NCBI GenBank assembly: GCA_037447655.1
Contig: JBBHKE010002135.1
Location: 498,001 to 562,000 of the forward strand
DNA: 64,000 nucleotides
Reading direction: 5' to 3'
From: Zygnema cylindricum
Lineage: Eukaryota; Streptophyta; Zygnematophyceae; Zygnematales; Zygnemataceae
The notes under the pieces were generated by a model, which saw only the letters and a list, made by a program, of their open reading frames with translations, did not search any database and was not told the origin of the DNA. The translations under genes and the position numbers were made by a program. Below, one piece after another: positions 44,660 to 56,560 of the stretch (positions are counted from its first letter, which is position 1; each line of letters begins with the position of its first letter).

Positions 44660-46130
44660 CATAAATGATAAGATGGCTTCCATTATGGAAGCTAATACTT
44701 GGGAGCTGGTGGACTATCCCCTAGACAGAAAACCTATCAGTTGCAAATGGGTATTTAAATTGAAACTGAACCCAGATAATACCATTAAGAGATATAAGGC
44801 TCAGTTGGTAGAAAAAGGGTTCACCCAAAAAGAGGAGATAGATTATGAGGAGACTTTTGCTCCGATGGTTTGGTTTCCATCGGTAAGGATTTTCGGGAGT
44901 CTAGCAGCGGGGGAAGACATGGAAATACATTACATGGGTATCAAAACCACCTTGTTCAACGGTGAACTAGAGGAAGAAATCTTCATGCGTCAACCAGAGG
45001 GATTTATAGAAGAACGAGAAGCAAGCAAAGTCTGCAGGCTGATAAGATCCTGATATGGACTGAAGCGGGCTCCCAAACAACAAAATAAGAAATTAGATGA
45101 GTTTCTCACGGGTCTGGGATGCATTCGGATCAGTTCTGACAATTCTGTTTATATGTTTGAGGATGAGAATGGTGTAGTTTTTATTGCTGTTTATGTGGAT
45201 GATTTGCTAGTGTTAAGTAAGTCTATGAAAAAGATCAATAAGTTAAACAAAGATCTTAGAAGTAGATATGACATGAAGGATTTAGGGGAGGCTAAACATA
45301 TTTTGGGGATTGAAATGGAAAGAGATAAGAAAAGAGAATAATCAGACTTACTCAGAAGAAAGCTATCAGAAATATGCTTGACAAATTTTAGATGGAAATG
45401 GCAAACAGTTGTACCACTCTCATGGACTTGAAGAAAGTAAGTGATGGGAGTGTAGAAGGAGGAGTGATAATACTAGATGATCATATGAGTCCGAAAGAAA
45501 GAGAGTTTATGAAGTCTATTCCTTGCAAACAGGTTGTAGGAAGCTTGATTTACTTTATGAATTGAACTAGACCGGACATAGCAGCAGCAGTTAAAGTCCT
45601 CTGTAGGAGTCTTAATGATCCTAAGAAGAGAGACTAGGAGGCAGCGAAGAGAGTCATGAGATATTTGGTGGGAACCAAGGATTTATGGATGCAACATCAC
45701 TACTTAGAGTGATGCTAGTTATGGGGATGCACCTATGAGAAGATGCACTTATCGGCATGTGATATATGTGGGAGAAGGTGCTTGTTGTTGGAGTAGCTAG
45801 CAACAAAAAGTGGTTTCTCAGTCCACTTTGGAGGCTAAGTATATGGCCACTTGTTTTGCAGTGAAAGAGCTGATGTGGGTCAAGTATTTATTGCAAGAAT
45901 TGGGGTATATGAAGAAGGGAGTGCATGAAGTTTTTTGTGATAATCAAGCTATAATTGCATATGAAGCTAGTCAAAAACATCATTTTAACGTTAAGCATAT
46001 GGATGTAAGATTGAGTTTTGTGAGAGAAAAGGTTGAGAACAAAATTGTGAATCTTGTGTATAGAGGTGATGGGGAAATGGTAGCTAATATGATGACGAAG
46101 ACTGTGCCCTCTCCCTAGTTAAAATTATGC
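44660..46130 (+). pseudogene. Element D reverse transcriptase and RNase H
   Basis: RT: MEANTWELVDYPLDRKPISC, KWVFKLKLNPDNTIKRYKAQ, GFTQKEEIDYEETFAPMVWF, then a stop near 45052, and VVFIAVYVDDLLVLSKSMKK with YVDD, GEAKHILGIEMERDKK. RNase H from about 45700: SDASYGDAPMRR-like, STLEAKYMATCFAVKELMWV, VFCDNQAIIAYEASQKHHFN and KHMDVRLSFVREKVENKIVN. Several stops (45052, 45341, 45565, 45636). Ends just before the purine tract TTGAGGAG and the 3' LTR. Confidence 0.86.
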
Positions 46131-46184
46131 AAAGAAAAGTGTGGGTTAAAAGAGAAACTAAAATTAGACTTGAAAATTGAGGAG

Positions 46185-47164
46185 TGTTGAAATCACTAGA
46201 TTTAGGAGAGATATTTTCTAGGTCTTAATTGATTATAATAGATAAAAGGAAAAAGCATAGGCAGCATGCCTCCACCTTCTCTCTCTAGCCCCCATATTTG
46301 TTGTAGTCACTAAAAGAGAGAGAGGGCGGTGGAACCATGGTTGCCTTACCTCTATAGGCAGGACTAAAGAGTGACCTAAGTCACTCTCAACAAAAAGGTT
46401 GAGTCCAGCAGGACTCGAACCTCAGACCTGCAGAGGGAGGCGTAGCTGTTAGCTGTTATTGGTCTGTCATAGTAGTCCGTTAGGATACATAGGGTTTGAT
46501 AGCTATTTAAATATTAGCTATATCGTTAACTTTATTAACGGAATGACAAATTTAGGACATATAAAATAGTTGAGTTTTAGTTTGCACGAAACAAATGTAC
46601 CGGACATTTGTTATTTTGAAAGACGAGCATTTAGAGCCCGCATCATTGCCAAGATGTTGAAATAGTTGCCCTGGCGATTTTTGGACTTGTCATGACTTGC
46701 CGACACGTGGCAAGGTTTCATTGGAAAGAGGAAAACGCGGAGGGCTTGAGGACAAGTTTGAAGGAGACAAACGTCCACTCCATGGCTTTGTCGTACACAG
46801 GTCGTACAGAAAGTACATCGACCGTAATACCTTTCTCTACTATTACCTCTTCTGATTGGTTTGTACATCAGTAGAAAGTTGTGAGAGGGGTTTAGAACTT
46901 AGAGGATTGAGGAGGTAGCCGCCTCTCTCCCAAAAAGCTTGTATAAATATTAACATCTTTGCCACTTGATAATTAATCGCTTAATTGGGCGTTTGCAATG
47001 ATTATTTTTGCTGTGGGCTCATGAGAGTCTAGATTGCACAGGGGTGCAGCCAGATTGTCTATATGCCTGCTTGGGTAGCAGCAGTTCTAGCTGAAAGTGG
47101 GTTAGTCAAAAACTATCTAGAGGCTTCATTAATTTTGCAGTCCAATAGGGGACACAGAATTACA
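46185..47164 (+). repeat. 3' LTR of element D
   Basis: 980 bp, uninterrupted; it serves to recognise the split 5' copy. It contains, on the minus strand at about 46405-46425, the exact Pol III B-box word GGTTCGAGTCC, and TTGTATAAATATTAACA near 46950. Confidence 0.9.
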
Positions 47165-47396
47165 ATGGTGTGGCGTACAATCGGTGTTTAACTGTGCATA
47201 ATTGTACTTTATTAAGTAAACAAGTACATATAATGACTTAATACAAGCCGTTATCATGTAACCGTGTTTTAACAAATCTCATAGTGAGATGTCCTACTGA
47301 CAATAAACAATTTGTTTTGTCAAATTCTGACGAAAACCTAATTTACACTAGAGATATTCATTGCATCAAATTAGAATACTTAAATAAATTAGAGTA
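47165..47396. mobile_element. Miniature element M4, right part
   Basis: Continues M4 after element D: GTGTGGCGTACAATCGGTG, AATTGTACTTTATTAAGTAA, TTATCATGTAACCGTG, and AAATAAATTAGAGTAAG, matching M3 at 53400-53635. No right terminal repeat is found; the copy seems truncated at about 47396. Confidence 0.65.
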
Positions 47397-49680
47397 AGGG
47401 TGCATCTCCATGTGCCTAAGAGTGAAGTTAAATCATAAATTTATCTAATCATACGGCCAACTCTACAGACCCGGTTGATTGAGTCGATGTTCCATCACGA
47501 GGAGTCTGTAAACCGCGTGTTCTAAATTGATTGGCCCCACGGAAGCAACGATCCGATAGTGAATATCTTTCAGATTTTTAGCACCGACAAACTTAAGTTC
47601 AAATTTTAACTTGCGTACCATGTACTTGCATACCATGTAATCATACGATAAAACTTTTATGCTTTTTGCAGACGCCAAACTGTACGCCAACTCATTTTTT
47701 AGGGTTTGTGTTTTCAAACATGACGAAAGTCCTTTGAGAGAAATAGTGTGACGATCATAAGTTACCGAAAATAGCGTGACTAAGGAATATTACGATTTTT
47801 TTTTTTTTTTTCGGTTGTATTTTGGAAAGCCCGTGTCATGTTTAAATATTAAGATTTTTCATTAGATGTTTGTCATGACACGTAGCTTAATTGTCCAGCA
47901 TGTCATGATTTTTTTTTTGTATCTTCCAACCCACCTACTGGAGGTACGTTAAAAGTTAAAGAGAAAAATGAAGCGAACTCCTCGCACATGAACATCCAAA
48001 GGCCAATGTTACCTCCAAGACCTTTGGTGAGTATCGGCAAGAATCTCAGTGATGTTGTTTTTCTTAGAAAAACAAAATAGGCAATACGATTTGGTACAAA
48101 AAGTGGTGGATTTGTGTAAACTATGGCACTTTTGCTTGATGGAACATCACCCTAAGTAAGGGTTTTTTCTATCATTTTCCTCTAAAACATAGCGCCGTAC
48201 CGCGTAAGTGTTAACCGTAAAAAAAAAAGAATAATAGTCGAGGGCGACGTGGTGCCTTGACCTTTGGTTGCCAAGGGCCTTTCGTTTTTGTACAGTACCT
48301 ACGATTTGTTGCATTTTGTCGTTTTTATAAAAAATATGTATTAAATGTTAACTTATGTTGCATGTTTTCATTTAGTCCGCCGTTTCATTTCTTCGTGTCC
48401 CCATTGACAGCGCCGTATGCGGTTTCCAAAAAATACGTTAATTTTCGTTTGTGCCGTCGCTTTCGTCGTTGTTGTCGCAGTCGCGTGTTCTTACACAAGT
48501 CAATCAACACCCGTTACACGTGCGTGTACTGTTTCTTGTTTCTCATGCCAGTTTATCATACCGGATTATCATGCCGGTTCCAAAAAACGATCACCCTACA
48601 CATTTCCTTGGTTTGTTCTGCGTATTGTATGCTCCTACTTTAAAACGGGACATGTTCAACCTCTCCACCACTCTTGGCAAACCGCGCCTGATTTTAAAGT
48701 TACTCCGATGGTGTCGGTATGGTCGTGGTCGTGGTTGCCGTTGACGTCGCTTTCGTGGTCGCTGTCGCTGTCGTGTTATGTAAAACGACGTCACGTGTTC
48801 GTATATTGTCTTTGTGGTAAACAAATGTCTTGTTAAACGACCTCATTTTGAAGTCTAACGGCCGGTGAAGTTGCCCGCATAATGATTTGGTACCACATTT
48901 GTCACTTCATATATCATATTCGACGACGAATCAACGGCAGTTCTCGTTTGTAAACTCAATCAGTGGCAAATTGTCACTTGTTCGTCCCCAATTATGTACG
49001 GTCTTGTCGGTGTGAACATTGTCCTTCTGCGATACAAAAATGTTATAGACGACCTACTTTAGAAGATTGACGGCCGGTTTCAAAATGTTTTTCGGCGGTT
49101 TTTGTTTGTAAACTCAATCGATGACAATTTGTGCCTGGTTTTGTATTGTATGCTAATTTTTGAATTGAGATTACCATTACTTGCCATCTTTTTTTTTTTT
49201 TCTCTTGATATTTTTTTCTCTTAGATTTTTTTTTTTTGAACCTGATCCTGTTCCTTGTATATATATATATATATATTTTTTAATAATTTACGAATTGTTA
49301 CTCTTTCCAATCATTTGCGAAGGCTTAAAATATTGAGTTAGTGGTTTTTTACGTATTAAATGATTTATAGTGGTTTGTGGGAAGTTTATCTTTTGTTTTT
49401 TTTTTGTTTTTTTTTAATGTATGTTTTTTGTTTTAGTTTTTGATTAAATCCTATATTGTTTGTCTATTTCCTTATTTTTGCATATTTGAGAAAGTTTGTG
49501 TTAAAAACATATTGTTTTTTTTTTGTTATTTGTTTATTAATGTTTATTTATTTTTTTGTGATTCAGGTGTAAGTGTTTTTTTTTTTTTTTTTTGTTATTT
49601 TTTTATTTTTGTTTTTTTATTTTTTTGTTTTTCTGTTTTAATTTTTTTTTTTTTTTTCTTTTGGGAGTTCTATTTTAGGT
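47397..49680. other. Noncoding region with low-copy repeats
   Basis: No recognisable protein in the open frames at 47463-47717 or 48257-48836; the latter overlap in several frames. Two diverged direct repeats at about 48830-48990 and 49040-49140 share GACGGCCGGT and TTTGTAAACTCAATC. (TA)n lies at 49258-49276, and many T runs at 49380-49660 lead up to the OTU-like frame. Confidence 0.5.
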
Positions 49681-49689
49681 TAGCTCATT

Positions 49690-50261
49690 ATGGCACGAAT
49701 TCCTCTTTTTCGATTAAATGTTATAGGGGATGGGAATTGTTTGTTTCGTGCCTTTTCCCTATTATTGTTTGGCATGAGTCTAAATATTCTTATGTAAAAA
49801 AGGTAATTATTAGTTATTTATTTTGTAATTGGGAGGAGCATGTTATTTTTATAAGTTGTGAACATGGAATTCAATTTATAGACTTTAATCATCATCAAAC
49901 GTATATATATGTTGATAAAGTTTGGGACAGTTGTGGTGAAGTTCGTGTTGCGGCAATAATTTTTGATACTGTTTTTCATATTTGGAATGCTATTTTTTTT
50001 AGAGCATTGCTTGCTCTTAATGAAAGATGGGCTCATGATGATGATGATGATGATGGTGATGATGATAATGATGATGAGCAGGATGATGATGATGATGATG
50101 AGCAGGATGATGATGATGATGACGATGATGACGATGATGACGACGATAACGATGATGACGACGATGACAATGATGACAACGATGACAATGATGACGATGA
50201 GGACGATGTAATCAAAGTATCACCAAAACAAAGTATTCAAATTATTTGTATTGTATTTTAA
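49690..50261 (+). pseudogene. OTU-family cysteine protease fragment with Asp-rich tail (frameshifted)
   Basis: From the ATG at 49690 the frame gives MARIPLFRLNVIGDGNCLFR then AFSLLLFG. GDGNCLFRAFS is the catalytic Cys motif of OTU (ovarian-tumour) deubiquitinases, with the Cys at 49738-49740. A one-base frame change at about 49765-49775 leads to YVKKVIISYLFCNWEEHVIF, the usual following helix, and VWDSCGEVRVAAIIFDTVFH, matching the W-x-x-G-x-x-E-x-x-A segment. After about 50030 the frame turns into an almost pure Asp run encoded by (GAT)n. The catalytic His segment is not visible. OTU domains occur in host genes and in several transposon types, including some Helitrons; I see no other domain to decide. 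Confidence 0.6.
50034..50210 (+). repeat. (GAT/GAC)n microsatellite
   Basis: About 175 bp of GATGAT and GACGAT triplets with GAGCAGGAT interruptions. It codes for Asp in the OTU-like frame and for Ser or Met runs in the other frames. Confidence 0.9.
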
Positions 50262-50369
50262 AAAAAAAGAAAACACTGTTTCTAATAATGGTTACATAAA
50301 AAAAAACAAAGTAATCAACAATCACCAAAACAAATTAGTCAAAGTATTTGTGTTGTATTTAAAAAAAAT

Positions 50370-50925
50370 ATATATACCAATGTTTGTAATGTTGGTCAGC
50401 CTTTGAGCTAATAATGATGTTCAACAACTTTTTTCATCTTTAGAATAAGTTGGTTGATCGGAAAAAATATATATATATATTCGAAGTAACAATGTAATCT
50501 AACCAACAAATATTATGAATGAAAACAAGTGTTTGTAATGTTGGTCATCCTCTGAGTTTATAGTGAGGTTTATGCAACCTTCTAAGTCTTAGGACTAAGT
50601 TGGTTGATCACAAAAAATGAAAAACAAAAACAAATTACTAAAAGTAATCAATCTACTATAATAAACAATGAAAATTAATTAATATTACCTGATTTTAATG
50701 TTAGTCAGTCTTTGAGATGATAATGATGTTTATGCAACCATCTAGGTCTTCAACTCAATTGCTTGATCGAAAACAAGAAAAAATACTTAAGGTAATCAAC
50801 ATGTTCTAACTATCAAAAAATGTAAAATAAATATGTGCTTGTAGTGTTAGTCAACTATCGAGCTAATAATGATGTTGTTCCACCCATTTGGGTCTTAATA
50901 CTAAGTTGGTTGAATCCTAGTTAAG
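50370..50925 (+). repeat. Four-unit tandem repeat downstream of the OTU-like frame
   Basis: Units start near 50374, 50528, 50690 and 50835 (spacing about 150-160 bp). Each has TTTGTAATGTTGGTCAGC-like sequence, GAGCTAATAATGATGTT, a CAACC or CCACC stretch, GGTCTTA and AAGTTGGTTGATC. Cores are about 95 bp with AT-rich linkers. No coding frame is conserved. Confidence 0.6.
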
Positions 50926-51998
50926 TCTGATGTTTATTCTTTTTTTCTTTTTATTTTCTTATTATTTTTTTTTATGTTTATATTTGTTTCTTTCGTTTAT
51001 GTTATGTGATGAAGGTTGTATTGTGGATATTTATTTTGTTTGTCTTTTTTTTGTTTTTTTTCTTTTGTAAAAAAATGTATTGATAAAAAAAATATAAAAA
51101 ATATATATGCAACACCTTAATATAAAATAAATAAAAACCATTAGTATTATGTTTGAACGAATAATGATTGAATAATGCTAAGGGTTTAATGTGTATTATA
51201 GATTTAACATTAAAGTATTTAATACTACATTTTATATTCAGTCCATTCATTCATATCGTTCATTAGATTGAGGACGAACGCTCAAATTAATGTGAAACTT
51301 TTACGCTTAATCAAATCCCCTATAAGAACAAAACGTGAATTAAACCATTCACTTGGTTTCGTCATCTTCTTCTACACACATGAACCTTTCCGACATGGAT
51401 TTTGATAGAAAATAATTAATAAACCTGTAACATACGAGTATTTAGCGTAAAATTTTGTCTTTTTCATGAAATATATTAATTAGATGTTAACTTCTCTTGC
51501 GTGATACAATTTAATTCGTTGTTTCATTTCTTCGTGTCTTTTCAATGGACAATTGTGCCTCGATATGGTTTTCATTTATCATACATTTTTTTTTTTCAAT
51601 TGACTGTTGACTATCATTGACAAAGTGTTGTTTGAATTACATTTATGAACGGATTTATACAGTGTTATTTCGGTTCATGCCTCATTTGATTCTGTCGTTT
51701 CAACTTATTTCCATGTTACATATTATATTTTCATTTTGTATTGGGTTTATAAATTGTATATAATGATTTATTTTTGTGGTCGGATTGAAATTTAACAGTC
51801 GCAACGTTAAATAGTGTCGGATTTTATGTAAAACGTTAATTGATTTTCCTTTTTTCGTAAGTTTGCTTTAGCCGTGACGTTTTTCAAACCAATCGTTAAC
51901 GACTTCGGTTACAATATGGTACAATACCATGTACAATGTAATAGTATAGTGCCTACCATGTACGAACATAGTACATGACGCCAATAGTGATATTACAG
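50926..51998. other. AT-rich gap, nothing recognised
   Basis: T-rich sequence with scattered poly-T and TATATA runs; no domain-bearing frame. A T-rich GTTTCATTTCTTCGTGTC block at 51520-51540 resembles 48385-48402, a weak sign of another dispersed repeat. Confidence 0.5.
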
Positions 51999-52000
51999 TA

Positions 52001-52605
52001 GACCGCGAATCATAATTAGAGTAAATAACGCTAATTTAGTTGCCCTAAATTTCAACTCTCTCACCTTAAATAGAGTGAATTATTATAAATTTTTCATTAT
52101 AGTATTTAACGTAAGGTTAATAAGCGTAAGAAATTATAATATAGGTTCGTTTTAAATAGTATAGTGTACGGACGACGTTCGACCATGCAAAATTGTACTT
52201 TTATAAGTAAAAAGGTACAAATAATGATTTAATAGAATCGCGCTCGCACGTGAAATCGCACTAAACAAAAAATTCAATCACATTAAAAAAAAATCGTTGG
52301 CATAACTCTCATCCGTTGACAACATCGTCGTCAGTGTCAACATTACTTGACATTCAGCGCGACAAATAGTAATAACGTCAAACTATACGGACTGACAAAT
52401 TTTGTTCATCTACATAATTTAGTGTTTATAATTACAGCAAGGATAATTATTGCTGACATAACCAAACATAGAGTACTTAAAAAAATTAGCGTAAACTTCC
52501 TTTGTGAAAAAGTTATAACACACAATCTAGCGTTCATAACTCTAATTGTTTTTTTTCTGTTTTTAAGCTCTAATTTTTTTTCTACTCTAATTACGATTCG
52601 CGGTG
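52001..52605. mobile_element. Miniature inverted-repeat element M2
   Basis: A 605-bp element, ends GACCGCGAATCATAATTAGAG and the inverse CTCTAATTACGATTCGCGGTG, flanked by TA. Core CGTTTTAAATAGTATAGTG and GTACGGACG present. No transposase. Confidence 0.75.
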
Positions 52606-52607
52606 TA

Positions 52608-53236
52608 GTGCACGGATATTGAGAACACGACAACGTGGCGTGATGTGACAGGATCACACGCACCGAAATTAAAAGTACGATACTGTACGTTACTGTACCG
52701 GTATTGATTACAAGATATTTGGCATGACGTCGAATTTGTCTAGCCGTTTATCATACCATTACAACCACGCGAAAATACAACAAATAGTAATGTACCACGT
52801 GTCTCTTTTCATTACATCACAATTGGAACACAAAGCCAATCAAAACTCAAATCACTCAACGGCTCACTATCTTACACTAAAAAAATTGACGATCAACTAT
52901 CGTTGTCACCAGAGACGAATGCAACTAGAATGCTTTTCCCTTTTAGAAACAGGACAAAGAAAAATAGGAGAAGTACATTTTGCGTCATCATCGAATTTAA
53001 AATGTACTACATGTTTTCGTCTTGTTATCTTCGACCTACGGCCGCACCAAAAAACTTCATCTTCAAACATTTATTTTAAACATATGCGCGATGTTTTTTA
53101 AAACAAATTATTTTCGCTAAAAAAAAATAACACCCATTTACACGTGTATATTTTTTTCAATAAAATTTCAAATGAATTCAAGTGACGACGAAAAATACAC
53201 AATTCGGTATGTGTTGTCCGTTTGTGTCCATCAAAG
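52608..53236. other. Gap between M2 and M3, no gene recognised
   Basis: An open frame at 52724-53101 has no recognisable domain. The rest is AT-rich. Confidence 0.4.
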
Positions 53237-53238
53237 TA

Positions 53239-53739
53239 CACCACGCATCGTAATTAGAGTAAATTACTCTAATTCGGTCGCTCAAAATTTCGGCTCTATT
53301 ACATGAAACAAAGTAAATGATTATAATTTTTTCATTATTCTATTTAAGGTAAAGTTTAATTAGCGTTTTTAATTCTATTATAGGTTCGTTTTAAATAGTG
53401 TGGAGTACGGACGGTGTCAGACCGTGCAAAATTGTACTTTATTAAGTAAAATAGTACAAGTAATGATTAGATACAGGTCGTTATCATGTATCTGCGTTAT
53501 AACAAATAGCGTAGTGCAAACGTCATAGTGACGATAAACTGTACGTTTTGCCAAATTATGTACGGATACCTTATTTACAGTAGAGGATATTAGCGTGCCA
53601 AATTCGAGTACTTAAATAAATTAGAGTAAACTTCATAGTTGAAAAGGCTCTATCACATAAATTAGCGTTAATTACTCTAATTGTTTTTTTCAGTTTTTGT
53701 ACTCTAATTATTTCATTACTCTAATTACGATTCGCGGTG
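53239..53739. mobile_element. Miniature inverted-repeat element M3
   Basis: A 501-bp element, ends CACCACGCATCGTAATTAGAG and CTCTAATTACGATTCGCGGTG (inverted), flanked by TA. It matches M4 over 47165-47396 and M2 over the central part. Confidence 0.75.
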
Positions 53740-54094
53740 TATATAACTTGTTTCGTTTTGTCAGGTTTCATTCAGTACAAATTTATTCTTTTCAGGGGAT
53801 TTGAAGATTCCGATGCCATTTCACAAAAACGCGAGAAATCTCTAAGGGCGCCACATCAACTCGCACTCGCCGCCTCTCACTGTACAATTATGCGACGTCA
53901 CGAACACTTTGGAAAATCATAGATTGTAGACGTTGGCAACCGTCACGCGCATGTCAGTATATACAATCGTCACACCCTTAAGTTTTAATTCCGTTTTCAC
54001 ACATAGGGACACTTGAAATCCGGGTGCGCCAGATCTACGCTAAAAAAAAAAGTAATTTCTCTAAGTTACAAGTACATGGAGACGCACCCTAAAT

Positions 54095-54200
54095 TCTTTT
54101 TTTAAAAATTTCTATCACACAAATTAGAGTTCATAACTCAAATTATTTTTTTCTCTTTTTTACTCTAATTTTTTCTTTGCTCTAATTACAATTCGCGGTG
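54095..54200. mobile_element. Right-end fragment of a family-M miniature element (M5)
   Basis: TCTATCACACAAATTAGAGT, then GCTCTAATTACAATTCGCGG and TG, followed by TA. It matches the last ~100 bp of M3. No left end was found upstream. Sequence before it (54060-54085, ATGGAGACGCACCCT) is an inverted relative of 47395-47415. Confidence 0.6.
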
Positions 54201-54654
54201 TACTGTACGTGTTTGTTGTTTCGCGTCACTATTTGTTGTTTTCACTCGGATTGTATGTTGGATGTGCGATTTTAGTGTAGGCGCCCCAACCGGTTTCCCA
54301 CTTTATTCAGAGTAGATAATTTTAACAAAATCATGGATTTTTAGATAGTGTAGATATTGGCTCGTCTACAAGTTGTACCAGAACGTCACCAACAATTTAA
54401 AAAATGCACTTTTGCTTCCTCTTTCGGAGGTAAACTTGAAAAAAAATTCTCCACCCTCCCTTCTCGGATAGCAGCCCGTGATGGCTCGTTGGGTAGGCAT
54501 CAGCAAAAATTTTGTTATAAAGAGAAGCGACATTGGAGAAACAAGTATAAAACTAGCTTAAATTTGAAGCTAAAGCAGATATAGTCAACTATAACTTTTA
54601 TACGAGCGCGTTTAAAGGACGTTCTTATATCTAACATATAAAGACATTTGAAAC
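54201..54654. other. Gap, no gene recognised
   Basis: One frame at 54357-54584 is Lys/Arg-rich with no family signature. Nothing else stands out. Confidence 0.4.
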
Positions 54655-56085
54655 TAATGCAACGAGCCTTCGCGGAGCCCCAAGGATAAGCGACAGTCGA
54701 GAACAAGTATGAGTTTAACTCAAATTTCAAACCGTTCGAAAACGCCTTCCTTGTACTTCGACCTCTTTAACTTCTTCAAGCCCTCAAATAATGCATTGTT
54801 GAACAACATCCGTTTAGGTTTAATGTAAATCAATGCAACACCTGCCCGATAAGTCTTCGTAAGAAGCAATCGGATAAGCAGTAGTCGTCGAACAATTCTC
54901 CAATGTTGAGCTAAAATTTTGGACAATGCTAAAATTTTTTGCGTATGCCTTTTCGACAGGCCAATAATTTTTAGAAAGTATGGATTTGAAACCTACGGAA
55001 TAAGCCATCGGGAGCCACGATCAGATAACCAACGTCGAAGAAACAATTCCTTCAAGCTATGACTCGAATAATCCACTTTAGTCTATTTTTTTTGCCACTA
55101 CTATGGACGCAAACAAAACTAATTTGTGGAATTCGGCCAAATGGTGTTTTTCCAAATATCTACCGTAGAGGTGCTTTAACCGAAATGGTTCGACTTGGAC
55201 AATATTTCGCAAAAAAAAGACGAAACCACAAAAACGATGGCCTTCGTGGAGGGTCCACTTAATAGGACTTTTTCCGAAATAGCCCACTTTAGTGAAATTT
55301 AACAACTTGAAAGTTGTACTATATCGGTCTACGATGGTATATATTCGCAGTTAACAATAGACACATATAGGTTATCTATAAGCAACATCTAATCGTTATC
55401 TACGAAAAACATTATTTTAGTGCCCTTTGTAAAGTAAGGTTATTTTAAGCCTTAGATATTTGAGTTGCATGTAGTGCGATAACATTTTCAATTTAAATAT
55501 TGTACCTAGGATTTGTTTTTATAATAGCATTGACATCCTATGGTCACTTGATAACGGTTATCATAGCACGGTATTGAGCCATTAATTGTGAGAGAACACT
55601 AGTTTATCTCTCCTTGTCGAGACCTAGTGTAAGCATTTTGGACATTAACCTTGCCATTTCAATGTTTTTTATAAACGAAAATGATCACAAGTGTAAGCAT
55701 TTTGGAGATTAATCTTGCCATTTCATTTAATTATGTGAACACATATCCAAATTATTGGTAGAGGTATAAAATAATGTTAATGTTTTATTGGTGTTAAACC
55801 TATGAACCCAAAAGAGAGTTGATGACATCTTTTGAATTTTTACTCTCAAAAAATTATTTACTCTATTAGCGATTCACAATGTACTATAATTGTGAACGTA
55901 ATAAACCTCAAAATCTTGTCAAACGCACGATTGTATTTAAGAGTTTAAAAGAATTTGCTTCCTTTTATTTATGTTGGTTAGTCAGTTAGTTAGTCGATGT
56001 TAGACGATTTATGCCTCGGTGCCACAAGTTCCGGTTTTAAGATTCTAGTCAATTCTATTTCGATATAAAATTATTTACGGACAAA
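54655..56085 (-). repeat. ~1.4-kb dispersed repeat R, copy 2
   Basis: Second copy of 9885-11330. On the minus strand 54720-54926 is open: KILAQHWRIVRRLLLIRLLL, then KTYRAGVALIYIKPKRMLFN and NALFEGLKKLKRSKYKEGVF. In copy 1 the same frame shares most residues up to a stop. Further upstream frames give MAYSVGFKSILSKNYW (copy 1: MASSIGFKSLLSKTYW) and a segment up to 55305 with FVFFLRNIVQVEPFRLKHLY. The agreement at amino-acid level hints at an old coding origin, but no family is recognised. Confidence 0.6.
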
Positions 56086-56180
56086 TTGTTTACAAGACTT
56101 TGAACCATTTCAAAATTCAGTTTGATGCCTATTTTGTCCAGAATTGGTCAATTTACATCTACACGCTAATTATATAACTA

Positions 56181-56560
56181 CACCGCGAATCGCTATTAAC
56201 ATCAAATATTAAATAGCGTAAGAAAATAATTAGTGTTATTAACGCTAATTGGGAATTTGGAAATATAAAAAAAAAACATATATTCTAATTTTTACTAATG
56301 CTCATTTGGTTTTTTTTTTTTTTAAAAAAAAAACCTTAAACATGGTTACACTTGTATCAGTACAAAATATTTGAAATCATACGCCGTCGCGTAATTTTAC
56401 CGTCCGTACTGGTTAGATTATTTAATGTCAGTTAAAATTTTCGCTTTCTTCCAGTGCACATTCACATGCACACGAGCCATTGTTAAACTCTTTTTTTTAC
56501 TTTTTCACTTAGAAAGGTACAATTTTGTACTTTTTGACATTGAACCACACTATTTAAATT
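56181..56560. mobile_element. Partial family-M miniature element
   Basis: TA followed by CACCGCGAATCGCTATTAAC and later GTTATTAACGCTAATTGGG. The core inverse CACACTATTTAAATTG is near 56545-56560. A right end was not found before element F. Confidence 0.5.

Larger units (their letters stand above)
34651..47164 (+). mobile_element. Ty1/copia element D (family II), 5' LTR split by element E
   Basis: Plus-strand copia. Its 5' LTR starts at 34651 (TGTTGAAATCACTAG), is split at 35168 by element E, resumes at 41371 and ends at about 41856. The 3' LTR is 46185-47164 (980 bp). Flanks ATAGT and ATGGT are a probable 5-bp duplication with one change, inside miniature element M4. Primer site AGTTATGGGCACACC follows the 5' LTR. 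Gag and Pol occupy 41862-46130 with many stops. Without E it would be about 6.3 kb. It is related to element C by gag and by LTR sequence. Confidence 0.9.

Noticed and set aside
48257-48836. Overlapping frames of about 100-140 codons on the plus strand
   Set aside because: Three overlapping frames are open, none with a recognisable domain; likely chance in T/C-rich sequence.
50033-50215. Ser-rich minus-strand and Met-rich plus-strand frames
   Set aside because: They are other frames of the GAT microsatellite in the Asp-rich tail.
53737-53922. Short open frame starting inside the M3 right end
   Set aside because: Starts in a transposon terminal repeat and has no recognisable features.
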